A stretch of 15,682 nt of DNA from W1P20-047 sp051878795. Its GTDB lineage: Bacteria; Actinomycetota; Coriobacteriia; Coriobacteriales; Eggerthellaceae. A model generated the notes under the pieces. It saw only the letters and a list, made by a program, of their open reading frames with translations. It ran no database searches and was not told the origin of the DNA. This document shows positions 8,292 to 14,723 of the stretch, piece by piece. Location of the stretch: positions 1-15,682 of the forward strand of contig JBJEKU010000045.1 of NCBI GenBank assembly GCA_051878795.1, written 5' to 3'. Positions within the stretch are counted from its first letter, which is position 1. Each line of letters opens with the position of its first letter. The translations under genes were made by a program, and so were the position numbers.

Positions 8292-9572
8292 CTAGCGGAG
8301 CGGCTTGTAATCTGCAGGATTCTTGCTGCCCGAGCCTGTCAGGTTCTGGTGGGTGCGTAATTCCCGCCCAAAGCTTACCGCGCCTTCCCCGAAGCGGTCA
8401 CGCACGATGTCCGTTGCTGCGCTTAATCCTGCACGTTTTTCCGAAGCACGTTTTTCGACTTCGTACTCTTCGGTGTTGAAGAGGCTGTCCTGGACTGCTT
8501 CTTCCCTTTCACCCAAGCGGGTTGCCGCCATTCCCACTAAGCGGACGGGTGTGCCCTTCTTCCAAATCTGCGGCAACGCGGAAAGAAGGGTGCGTGTGAA
8601 TAGGTATTCGTTGTCGCTAGATGCTTCCAGTCTGCAGGCATGGGTATGTGTTTCAAAGTTGCCGAAGCGGATTTTCAGCGTGATGGTGCCTGCCTTCAGT
8701 TCCGCCTTGCGAAGCCTTCGCGCGACCTTAGCGCAAACAGTGCCTATCGCCGCTTCGAGGTCTTCCTCGCTCGAGATGTCTTCGGCGAAGCTGATTTCGT
8801 TGCTGACCGATTTGGCTGGCTCATATTCCGGGTCGACTTCTGCATCGATCCCGCGGCATCGGTCTCGCATCATCTGGGCGTTCTTGCCGAAAACGGATTT
8901 GAGGATGGATTCGTCGGCCGTTACCACCTGCCCCATGGTGCTGATGCCGAAGTCATGGAGTCTTTTCTGCGCCACGGATCCGATTCCGCTCATGCGTGCG
9001 ATGGGGAGGTCTTGCAAGAAGGCGGCTTCGCGTCCCGGGAAGACCACGGTAAGGCCACGCGGTTTGTCCATGTCTGACGCGACCTTGGCGATGGACTTGG
9101 AAGTACCCAAGCCGATAGAGCAGGTGATGCCCAGGTCGCAGACGCGCTTTTGTATGCGTTGGGCAATCGACACGGGGCTTTCGGGGTTATAGGCGGAAGG
9201 GGTGATGTCCAGAAACGCCTCGTCGATGCTCACTTGCTGCAAGAAGGGGCTTTCGTCGAGCATAATGGACATGACCTTGGACGACATTTCTTTGTACCGC
9301 GCGAAGTTGGATGATGCCCAGATGGCATGCGGGCACAAGCGGGCAGCCTGCGAGGCGGGCATGGCGCTTCTGACGCCGAACTTGCGTGCTTCATAGGAAC
9401 AGGTGGAAACGACGCCGCGTTTGGATGCATCGCCTCCTACGATGACGGGCTTGCCGCGCCATTCGGGATGGTCCAGTTGTTCTACCGAAGCGAAGAAGGC
9501 ATCCAGATCCAGCAGGATGATCGCCTTCCCCTGCCAATCCGGTGTTCCGTATGTCGTCTTCGTCTTATCCAT
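8292..9572 (-). CDS. dinB: DNA polymerase IV (Y-family translesion polymerase)
   Basis: DinB copies past damaged bases at low fidelity. The 426-residue product has the Y-family palm and fingers: DLDAFFASVE (D22 metal ligand, F27 steric gate) and SIDEAFLD (D117, E118) complete the catalytic carboxylates, with SYEAR at 59-63. Helix-hairpin-helix contacts follow (LPIARMSGIGSVAQKRL), then the little-finger domain. A canonical beta-clamp binding motif, QDSLF, lies at 361-365 and is followed by a tail of about 61 residues with DRFGEGAVSFG. The ATG at 9572 is chosen because it places the usual short N-terminus before the first strand; in-frame ATGs at 9623 and 9602 add 17 and 10 residues. None of the three has a well-spaced ribosome site. 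The gene is divergent from the MFS gene. Confidence 0.93.
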   Translation of the reverse strand: MDKTKTTYGTPDWQGKAIILLDLDAFFASVEQLDHPEWRGKPVIVGGDASKRGVVSTCSYEARKFGVRSAMPASQAARLCPHAIWASSNFARYKEMSSKVMSIMLDESPFLQQVSIDEAFLDITPSAYNPESPVSIAQRIQKRVCDLGITCSIGLGTSKSIAKVASDMDKPRGLTVVFPGREAAFLQDLPIARMSGIGSVAQKRLHDFGISTMGQVVTADESILKSVFGKNAQMMRDRCRGIDAEVDPEYEPAKSVSNEISFAEDISSEEDLEAAIGTVCAKVARRLRKAELKAGTITLKIRFGNFETHTHACRLEASSDNEYLFTRTLLSALPQIWKKGTPVRLVGMAATRLGEREEAVQDSLFNTEEYEVEKRASEKRAGLSAATDIVRDRFGEGAVSFGRELRTHQNLTGSGSKNPADYKPLR

Positions 9573-9578
9573 GAGCTG

Positions 9579-9591
9579 ATTGTACCGTACA
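9579..9591 (-). promoter_or_regulatory. possible dinB -10 box with an overlapping palindrome
   Basis: Read on the minus strand, TACAAT (complement of 9579-9584) sits 6 bases before the chosen dinB ATG, and the perfect palindrome TGTACCGTACA (9581-9591, central base unpaired) overlaps it. If TACAAT is the -10 box, transcription would begin at or next to the ATG, giving a leaderless mRNA. No good -35 is seen, and the palindrome does not match the GAAC-N4-GTTC type LexA box. Confidence 0.3.
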
Positions 9592-9736
9592 TGCGTTTGC
9601 ATCTTTCCGGGAAGGCGCCTCATCTCCGAATCTTACAGCAGCTGTGCCATGATAGGTACTGTCCATGGAAGGATTGCAAGGACCATGCGAAGCGGGGTTC
9701 CTCGCATTTCGCCACTGTTGCATTACCGGTCATGCG

Positions 9737-9765
9737 TTGACCGAAGCCTTGGGCATCCATACAGT
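9737..9765 (+). promoter_or_regulatory. probable promoter of the MFS gene
   Basis: TTGACC (9737-9742), a 17-base spacer and TACAGT (9760-9765) fit the sigma-70 pattern. The start would be near 9772, giving a leader of about 86 bases before ATG 9858. Confidence 0.5.
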
Positions 9766-9857
9766 ATTGAAAGGGTCCTTTCGCAAAGCTTGGGCGGCTT
9801 TTCATAGAACGGGCCCGGTGAAGTCGAATGCATTGAAAGAAGGCAAACATCAAAGAC

Positions 9858-11009
9858 ATGGGTCAGAAGCGTGCGCAGTATTTGACGATGCTCGGGCATC
9901 TATCGACGGATATAAACCAAGGCGCCCTACCCGCGCTCCTGCCATTCTTGATTGCAGCCCATGGCTTTTCGTATACGGAAGCGGCATTCTTCGTTTTGGC
10001 TTCCAATATGATTTCGGCGATTATCCAACCGTTATTCGGCTGGTTGGGCGACCGGGTATCGAAACCCTGGTTCATGGCAGCCGGTGTGCTGCTTGCCAGT
10101 GCGGGATTTGCCGGTATCGGATTCGTCCAATCCTATTACGTCATGCTGGCGCTCGCTTGTGTGAGCGGTATCGGGGTGGCCCTCTACCATCCCGAAGGCG
10201 GCAGGCTTGCAAACCTGGCTTCGGGGAAGACCAAGGGCAAGGGCATTTCCATCTTCAGCGTAGGTGGAAACCTGGGTTTTGCCATCGGCCCCATTCTGGT
10301 GGTTGCCGGTATGGCACTGTTCGGTTTGAAGGGAACGGCGCTTACGATGATCACGGGCGGTATTTCTGCCGCGATTCTGCTGTCCCAGAACAAGATGCTT
10401 GCAGCATTGAGCAAGCAGGGGACCCGGGAAAGTGTTCGGAGCGGCGAGCAGGATGACGTTCGGAGCTTTGCAATTGCGTTGATTCCCGTGTTCATGCGCT
10501 CTATCGTATATTACGCCGAAATCACCTTTATCCCGCTGTTCTTCGTGAGCGTTCTTGGAGCTACCGAAAGCTTCAGCAGCCTTGCAATCACCTTCTTTTC
10601 CATAGTGTCGGTGATGGGAACCGTGCTGGGCGGTCCTTTGGGAGACAGGGTTGGTTATGTCAGGGTGATGGTCGTGTCGTATCTGCTGTTGACTCCCATA
10701 GTGGTGCTGTTCGCCCTTAATCGCATCATGCCGATCGCGCTGCTTCTGATGGCTGCGATGTCCCTGATAACAGCCATGATCACCCCGTGTTCCACGGTGA
10801 CCACCCAGCGCTTCCTGCCCCAACATCTGGGAACGGCGTCGGGCATCACCTTCGGAGTTGCAGTGAGTGTCGGCGGGGTCATGTCCCCGGTGTTCGGGGC
10901 GATCGGCGATGCCTTCGGTTTGACAGCGAGCATGTTGATAGTCGGCGGAATGGCGGCCGTGGGGTCTGCGGGGACCTTCTTCGTTCCAAGGGAAAAACGC
11001 AAGGAATAA
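9858..11009 (+). CDS. MFS transporter, fosmidomycin-resistance (Fsr) type
   Basis: The 383-residue protein is a 12-helix major facilitator of the Fsr type, proton-driven exporters; E. coli Fsr gives fosmidomycin resistance. The N-terminus LGHLSTDINQGALPALLPFL (12-31) matches the family start, MFS motif A is GWLGDR (61-66), YHPEGG (110-115) and the following SIFSVGGNLGFAIGP are typical of Fsr proteins, and GGPLGDR near the middle repeats motif A in the second half. A hydrophilic linker with charged residues (about 187-208) joins the halves. The ribosome site is weak: AAGG at 9840-9843 is 14 bases away, so the ATG choice rests on family alignment. The export substrate here is unknown; fosmidomycin resistance should not be assumed. 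Monocistronic, divergent from dinB. Confidence 0.85.
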   Translation: MGQKRAQYLTMLGHLSTDINQGALPALLPFLIAAHGFSYTEAAFFVLASNMISAIIQPLFGWLGDRVSKPWFMAAGVLLASAGFAGIGFVQSYYVMLALACVSGIGVALYHPEGGRLANLASGKTKGKGISIFSVGGNLGFAIGPILVVAGMALFGLKGTALTMITGGISAAILLSQNKMLAALSKQGTRESVRSGEQDDVRSFAIALIPVFMRSIVYYAEITFIPLFFVSVLGATESFSSLAITFFSIVSVMGTVLGGPLGDRVGYVRVMVVSYLLLTPIVVLFALNRIMPIALLLMAAMSLITAMITPCSTVTTQRFLPQHLGTASGITFGVAVSVGGVMSPVFGAIGDAFGLTASMLIVGGMAAVGSAGTFFVPREKRKE

Positions 11010-11040
11010 GACTTCGTGCGGCACCATCATCTATGGGGAG

Positions 11041-11098
11041 TCGGATTGATGAATCCTTCATGGGATAGGGCGATTTCACGCGATTTCAATCAATCCGA
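11041..11098 (+). repeat. 10-base inverted repeat after the MFS gene
   Basis: TCGGATTGAT (11041-11050) is perfectly complementary to ATCAATCCGA (11089-11098), enclosing 38 bases that hold two copies of CGATTTCA (11071-11078, 11081-11088). It lacks a following T tract. It could fold in the 3' end of the MFS mRNA. A smaller hairpin, GCTCG/CGAGC, follows at 11111-11125. Confidence 0.4.
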
Positions 11099-11194
11099 AT
11101 TACAAAGAAGGCTCGGAGTTCGAGCTTGCGTTTCAGGGGTCGATTAAGGGCGTCGATAATCGATTCGGGCAATCGAAGCTAATCCCAACAACAG

Positions 11195-11223
11195 AAAAAG
11201 GCTCGGGGTTTTTGCTCCGATCC
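11195..11223 (-). terminator. intrinsic terminator of the YvlD-type gene
   Basis: Read on the minus strand, GGATCGGAG and CTCGG-containing arms (11215-11223 with 11200-11208) pair with one mismatch and one wobble, and a run of five T follows (complement of 11195-11199). It lies 30 bases after the stop of the minus-strand gene. Confidence 0.7.
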
Positions 11224-11252
11224 TTCTTGATGATATTTGGGCGAGGCGGCAT

Positions 11253-11618
11253 CTAGTCCTTGTCGACGAAGGATCCGAATATCGCGCTCGCGATGCTCAC
11301 CACGATTGCGGCGAGGAAGGCGCTGCCGAAGCCGGAGATAATGATGCCTGCATTGAAGATGCCGTTGGTGAACCATGCGGCAAGCTCCAGCATCAGGGCA
11401 TTTACGACCAAGTGGAAGATGCCGAAGGTCAGGATGGTAAGCGGCAGGCTCAACAGCTGCAGAAGCGGCTTCACGCACGAATCGACCAGTGCCAGGATGA
11501 GTCCCAAAGCAGCAACTGAGAGGATTGCGGTTCCGCCCACGATGCTCATGCCGGGGACGATCCAGATGGCAAGGCCGACTGCAAGGCTGGTGACCAGCCA
11601 GCGGGGGATAAACTTCAT
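11253..11618 (-). CDS. small YvlD/phage-holin-4 type membrane protein
   Basis: This 121-residue protein is almost entirely membrane helices: four segments at about 6-25, 29-50, 56-80 and 88-113, with a charged end. It fits the family annotated as phage holin family 4 (PF04020, YvlD), common chromosomal proteins of unknown function and not evidence of a prophage. The VKPLLQLLSLPLTILTFGIFHLVVNA stretch (residues about 51-75) is the family signature and is seen here in full. ATG 11618 is chosen because GAAAGG (complement of 11626-11631) sits 7 bases upstream; an in-frame ATG at 11666 would add 16 residues with no support. The gene is followed by its own terminator and convergent with the MFS gene. 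Confidence 0.78.
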   Translation of the reverse strand: MKFIPRWLVTSLAVGLAIWIVPGMSIVGGTAILSVAALGLILALVDSCVKPLLQLLSLPLTILTFGIFHLVVNALMLELAAWFTNGIFNAGIIISGFGSAFLAAIVVSIASAIFGSFVDKD

Positions 11619-11835
11619 GGGTTCGCCTTTCTGTAGGGTCCGTTGCTCAATATGGTACCAGCCCATTCGATAGGGGAGAGCTGCGTCGGAAAGCTGTTGG
11701 GAATGCGTTATCAGAGAGGCCAGTTCGGTCGATTGGCGGTCGTTTGAGAGTCTTCTAACCTAATGCAGGTTTTGGGATGTTCTCTCTTGCTATCTTCATT
11801 GAGGGTGCATTAATAAAAACAATATGAAAATAAGC

Positions 11836-11953
11836 AGTATTAATACTAATAATATTGTGACTGAAAAATCGAAGTACATCTAATACTCATTGGCTAAACA
11901 TTCAAATAGATAATATCTATCAATACTCATCATATAGAATAGTTATCAGTATT
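11836..11953 (+). repeat. AATACT repeat array, partly at 40-base spacing
   Basis: AATACT occurs at 11842, 11882 and 11922, and its complement AGTATT at 11836 and 11948. The three forward copies extend to TAATACTAAT, TAATACTCAT and CAATACTCAT and start exactly 40 bases apart. The first pair forms the perfect palindrome AGTATTAATACT (11836-11847). The sequence between copies is not repeated, so this is not a tandem duplication. Confidence 0.6.
11906..11920 (+). promoter_or_regulatory. candidate operator palindrome
   Basis: ATAGATA-A-TATCTAT is a perfect 7+1+7 palindrome about 60 bases upstream of the predicted metN promoter. Its length and symmetry suit a dimeric transcription factor. Confidence 0.45.
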
Positions 11954-11976
11954 CACTATCAGTAAATTCTCTCGTC

Positions 11977-12006
11977 TTGACCTGGTAATAATTCACTTGA
12001 TACTAT
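11977..12006 (+). promoter_or_regulatory. probable metNIQ promoter
   Basis: TTGACC (11977-11982) is followed by TACTAT (12001-12006) after 18 bases, or GATACT (11999-12004) after 16. Two TATCAGTA copies (11944-11951, 11957-11964) lie just upstream of the -35 box and the palindrome GATACTATC (11999-12007) covers the -10 box, consistent with a regulated promoter. Confidence 0.5.
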
Positions 12007-12107
12007 CGGAAACGCAATAAATAGCCGTGATAGTTAATGAATAAACCTACGCATAATGGTTTGCATCAAGTTATTTCTCGAAACAGAACGTGAAAGGTAA
12101 TCAGCGC

Positions 12108-13109
12108 ATGATCGAAATCACGAATCTGAAGAAGGTTTGGGAAAGCGACGGTGTCACGGTGCTCGATGACATCAACCTGTCTATCCACGATGGAGAAATC
12201 TATGCCTTGGTGGGAAGGAGCGGTGCTGGTAAATCCACCCTTCTTCGATGCATCAACGGCTTGACCTCCTATCAGGAGGGTAGCCTGAAAGTGGATGGAC
12301 GTGAAGTCCGGGACCTTTCCAATGCCGAGCTGAGGGAATTCCGCCGTCATATGGGTATGATCTTCCAACACTTTTCCCTGCTTGAGCGCGAGACCGTTTA
12401 CCAGAACGTCGCCCTTCCCATGAAGTGCTGGAAGTACAGCAAGGAAGAAATCGACAAGAAGGTCATGGAACTATTGGAACTTGTCGGTTTGGCCGATAAG
12501 AAGGATGCGAAGCCCCGTAATCTTTCCGGTGGCCAGAAACAACGCGTGGCGATTGCCCGTGCCCTCACCATGGACCCGAAGTATCTTCTCTGTGATGAGG
12601 CCACAAGCGCCCTCGATCCCAAGACCACCAATTCCATCCTGGACTTGTTGATGGAAATCAACAAGAAAATCGGCATCACGATCATCATCGTTACCCACCA
12701 GATGGAAGTAGTTCGCCATGCTTGCCACAGGTGCTGCATCTTGGAGCACGGAATCATTTCCGCTAAGGGCAGCGTGGAAGAGATCTTCGTTGAGCAGCCA
12801 GCATCCCTTCAGAGACTTTTGGGTGAAGAAGGCCACAAGCTATCCCAGTCCGGCAGGACCATCCAGATCTGCCATTACGTCGACGAGCCTGGCAATGCCG
12901 GCCTGCTCGGCGAGATGGCCATCCGTTTCAACAAGGCATTCCCGATCACGCAAGGTCTTATCCAGGCATATCGCGGACGCGATCTGGGTATTTTTGCGAT
13001 CAATGTGGACGACGACCTGTTCTCCCAAGTATGCGAATTCCTCGATGAGCGCAATGTGGAGTACAAAGAGCTCGTTGCCCTCGATGAAGAAGAAACGGAG
13101 GCTGAGTAG
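12108..13109 (+). CDS. metN: methionine ABC importer, ATP-binding protein
   Basis: MetN is the ATPase of the MetNIQ importer for methionine. The 333-residue product has all ABC motifs: Walker A GRSGAGKST (36-44), Q-loop Q87 in IFQHFSLL, signature LSGGQ (139-143), Walker B LLCDE (160-164) and the switch histidine H197. The C-terminal part (about 245-325) matches the place of the NIL/ACT-like domain, which in E. coli binds methionine and shuts off transport when the cell is full; an acidic tail ends the protein. ATG 12108 is preferred to GTG 12090 because AAAGGT (12093-12098) lies 9 bases before it and the family starts at this point. The gene is first in the operon and metI begins 2 bases after its stop. 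Confidence 0.95.
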   Translation: MIEITNLKKVWESDGVTVLDDINLSIHDGEIYALVGRSGAGKSTLLRCINGLTSYQEGSLKVDGREVRDLSNAELREFRRHMGMIFQHFSLLERETVYQNVALPMKCWKYSKEEIDKKVMELLELVGLADKKDAKPRNLSGGQKQRVAIARALTMDPKYLLCDEATSALDPKTTNSILDLLMEINKKIGITIIIVTHQMEVVRHACHRCCILEHGIISAKGSVEEIFVEQPASLQRLLGEEGHKLSQSGRTIQICHYVDEPGNAGLLGEMAIRFNKAFPITQGLIQAYRGRDLGIFAINVDDDLFSQVCEFLDERNVEYKELVALDEEETEAE

Positions 13110-13111
13110 TC

Positions 13112-13780
13112 ATGACTCTTGCAGAAATGGGCCTTGGGGAAATCTTCCAGCTCCTGATCGTCCCGGCTTTCTTCGCAACCTTGCGCATGCTCGTTATCTC
13201 GGGCGTGCTTTCGACGGTGTTCGGCTTCTTCCTGGGTATCGTTTTGGTTATTACGGAAAAGGGCGGTCTTTGCGAAAATGCCATCATCAACCGTCTGTTG
13301 GATATCGTGGTGAACATCATCAGGTCGTTCCCCTTCATCATTCTGATGATTTCCATCATTCCGCTGACAAGGCTTATTACCGGCAGCTCCATCGGCGAGA
13401 CCGCGGCCATCGTCCCGCTCACCGTCGCCTGCACTCCCTTCCTCGCACGCATCTTCCAGAACGCTTTTAAAGAAGTGGATCCCGCCCTTATCGAGGCGGC
13501 CCAGTCCTTCGGTGCGTCCAAGCCCCAAATCGTCTTTCGCGTAATGCTGAAGGAATCCGTTCCCGCAATCATTTCGGGTGTTTGCCTGGCGATCATCAAC
13601 CTGCTCAATTGCACCGCAATGGCAGGAACTATCGGTGCAGGTGGTCTTGGTGCCGTGGCCTTGACCTATGGCTATCAGAACCTCAACCAAGACATCATGT
13701 ATTCCATCTGCGTTGTCCTGGTGATCCTCGTCGCCATCATCCAATACGTTGGCGACGTGCTGTATCGCAAATTGAAGTAA
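13112..13780 (+). CDS. metI: methionine ABC importer, permease
   Basis: MetI is the membrane channel of the importer and acts as a homodimer. The 222-residue product has about five membrane segments and the binding-protein-dependent transport domain. The EAA loop, which docks on MetN, is EAAQSFGASKPQIVF (128-142, with the conserved Gly at 134). IRSFPFIILMI (70-80) and TAMAGTIGAGGLG near residue 175 are further MetI-type signatures. GGAGG (13097-13101) inside the end of metN is 10 bases before ATG, and the 2-base gap indicates tight coupling with metN. Confidence 0.95.
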   Translation: MTLAEMGLGEIFQLLIVPAFFATLRMLVISGVLSTVFGFFLGIVLVITEKGGLCENAIINRLLDIVVNIIRSFPFIILMISIIPLTRLITGSSIGETAAIVPLTVACTPFLARIFQNAFKEVDPALIEAAQSFGASKPQIVFRVMLKESVPAIISGVCLAIINLLNCTAMAGTIGAGGLGAVALTYGYQNLNQDIMYSICVVLVILVAIIQYVGDVLYRKLK

Positions 13781-13802
13781 TTCGTAGAAGGAAAGGAAAC
13801 GA

Positions 13803-14642
13803 ATGAAGAAGATGAAGCGCTTCGCTCTCGCTGCATTCGCTGCTGCGCTGGCTGTATCCGCAGTTCTGGTTGCAGGTTGTGCAGGCAACGGCGGCGAAAC
13901 CAAGGAAGCCGAAGACACCCCCGAAAAGACCGAGATCGTGGTTGGCCTGCGTGCCGATGGTGTCGACATGTTCAATGCGATCAAGCCCAAGCTGGAAGAA
14001 GCCGGATACACCGTGACCACCCAGGTTTTCGATGACTCCATCCAGCCCAATGTCGCGCTGGGCGAAGGTGCGGTCGACATCAACTGGTTCCAGCATGTTC
14101 CCTATCTGAACCAGTACAACGAATCCAACGGCACCGACTTCGTCATGGTCGAGCCCTACACCCATTACCCTCTGTTTGCAATGTATTCCACTAAGATCGA
14201 TAACTTGGAGGATCTTCAGGATGGTGCCAAGATCGGCCTGTGCAACGATGACTCCAACCGCGCTCGTGGTCTTCGCCTGCTCGAGGAAAACGGCCTGATC
14301 AAGATCAAGGAAGGCGTAGAGACCCCCACCGTCTTCGACATCGAGGAAAACCCCAAGAACCTGGAGTTCATCGAGGCTGAGATGTCTGTGCTGCCTCAGT
14401 CCATCGATGACGTCGATGCAGTTATCCTGGCCGCTCAGCACATGTTCAACGCTGGCAAGGATGCTACCGACTTTGTGGTCGAGTCTTCTGACGGCAAGGA
14501 TTATCCCCTGGGTTTTGTAGTACGCGCTGAGGATGCCGATGCACAGTGGGCGAAGGATTTCGCAACCCTGGCACAGTGCGACGAGTTGGCCGATTGCTTT
14601 GCAACCACCTATGGTGGCTGCCTGGTTCCCATGTGGGAGTAA
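13803..14642 (+). CDS. metQ: methionine-binding lipoprotein (NlpA family)
   Basis: MetQ captures methionine outside the membrane and hands it to MetNI. The 279-residue product starts with a lipoprotein signal: basic MKKMKR, a hydrophobic stretch, and a lipobox VAGC with Cys26 as the lipidated residue. The mature NlpA domain shows GLRADGVDMFNAIKP, DINWFQHVPYLNQYN and ALGEGAVDIN, matching the family. A linker rich in Glu, Thr and Lys (about 30-42) joins the anchor to the domain. AAAGGA (13792-13797) is 5 bases before ATG, 22 bases after metI. L- or D-methionine is the usual ligand, but NlpA proteins vary, so the substrate is inferred from the metNI context. Confidence 0.94.
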   Translation: MKKMKRFALAAFAAALAVSAVLVAGCAGNGGETKEAEDTPEKTEIVVGLRADGVDMFNAIKPKLEEAGYTVTTQVFDDSIQPNVALGEGAVDINWFQHVPYLNQYNESNGTDFVMVEPYTHYPLFAMYSTKIDNLEDLQDGAKIGLCNDDSNRARGLRLLEENGLIKIKEGVETPTVFDIEENPKNLEFIEAEMSVLPQSIDDVDAVILAAQHMFNAGKDATDFVVESSDGKDYPLGFVVRAEDADAQWAKDFATLAQCDELADCFATTYGGCLVPMWE

Positions 14643-14674
14643 GCGCCAATCGTATGTAAATGCCGCATCGTAGG

Positions 14675-14680
14675 TATTAT
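14675..14680 (+). promoter_or_regulatory. possible -10 box for the methyltransferase gene
   Basis: TATTAT lies directly before the terminator stem. A start about 7 bases on (near 14687) would be inside the 5' arm, so the RNA could not form the terminator. No good -35 hexamer is seen. Confidence 0.3.
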
Positions 14681-14712
14681 GCCGGCCTGGATTTCCGGGC
14701 CGGCTTTTGTTT
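14681..14712 (+). terminator. strong intrinsic terminator after metQ
   Basis: GCCGGCC (14681-14687) pairs with GGCCGGC (14698-14704), extended inward by three more pairs including one G-T, with loop ATTT. TTTTGTTT follows. It lies 38 bases after the metQ stop and ends one base before the ribosome site of the next gene. Confidence 0.9.
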
Positions 14713-14723
14713 GGAGGAATGCA

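Larger units (their letters stand above)
11619..12107 (+). other. gene-free region with AT-rich island before metNIQ
   Basis: No credible gene is seen here. The first part (to about 11800) has ordinary composition. From 11821 to 12060 I count 69 G+C in 240 bases (29%), far below the flanking genes. The island contains AATACT repeats, a 15-base palindrome, TATCA boxes and a promoter, described separately. The leader from the promoter to metN would be about 95 bases and shows no recognised riboswitch. Confidence 0.75.

Noticed and set aside
8141..8479. Plus-strand open frame after the YjiH-type terminator
   Set aside because: Its second half overlaps dinB antisense, and it has no family motif; the free part (to 8291) holds only about 50 codons with no good ribosome site.
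9665..10456. Plus-strand open frame in a second frame of the MFS gene start
   Set aside because: Most of it overlaps the MFS coding sequence in another frame and shows many Arg, Cys and Gly residues without motifs.
9858..11009. Calling the MFS gene a fosmidomycin-resistance gene
   Set aside because: Only family similarity supports it; many Fsr-type carriers have other substrates.
11253..11618. Holin-like protein as a sign of prophage
   Set aside because: PF04020/YvlD proteins are widespread chromosomal proteins, and no phage gene, integrase or attachment site is seen around it.
11708..11719. TTATCAGAGAGG, like the start of a SAM-I (S-box) riboswitch, about 390 bases before metN
   Set aside because: The rest of the S-box core (GGGACTGGCCC-type and GCAACC-type segments) is missing, and the site is upstream of the predicted promoter, so it would not be in the metNIQ leader.
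12875..14083. Long minus-strand open frame across metN, metI and metQ
   Set aside because: It crosses three well-supported genes and their ribosome sites; its composition is typical of a reverse frame.
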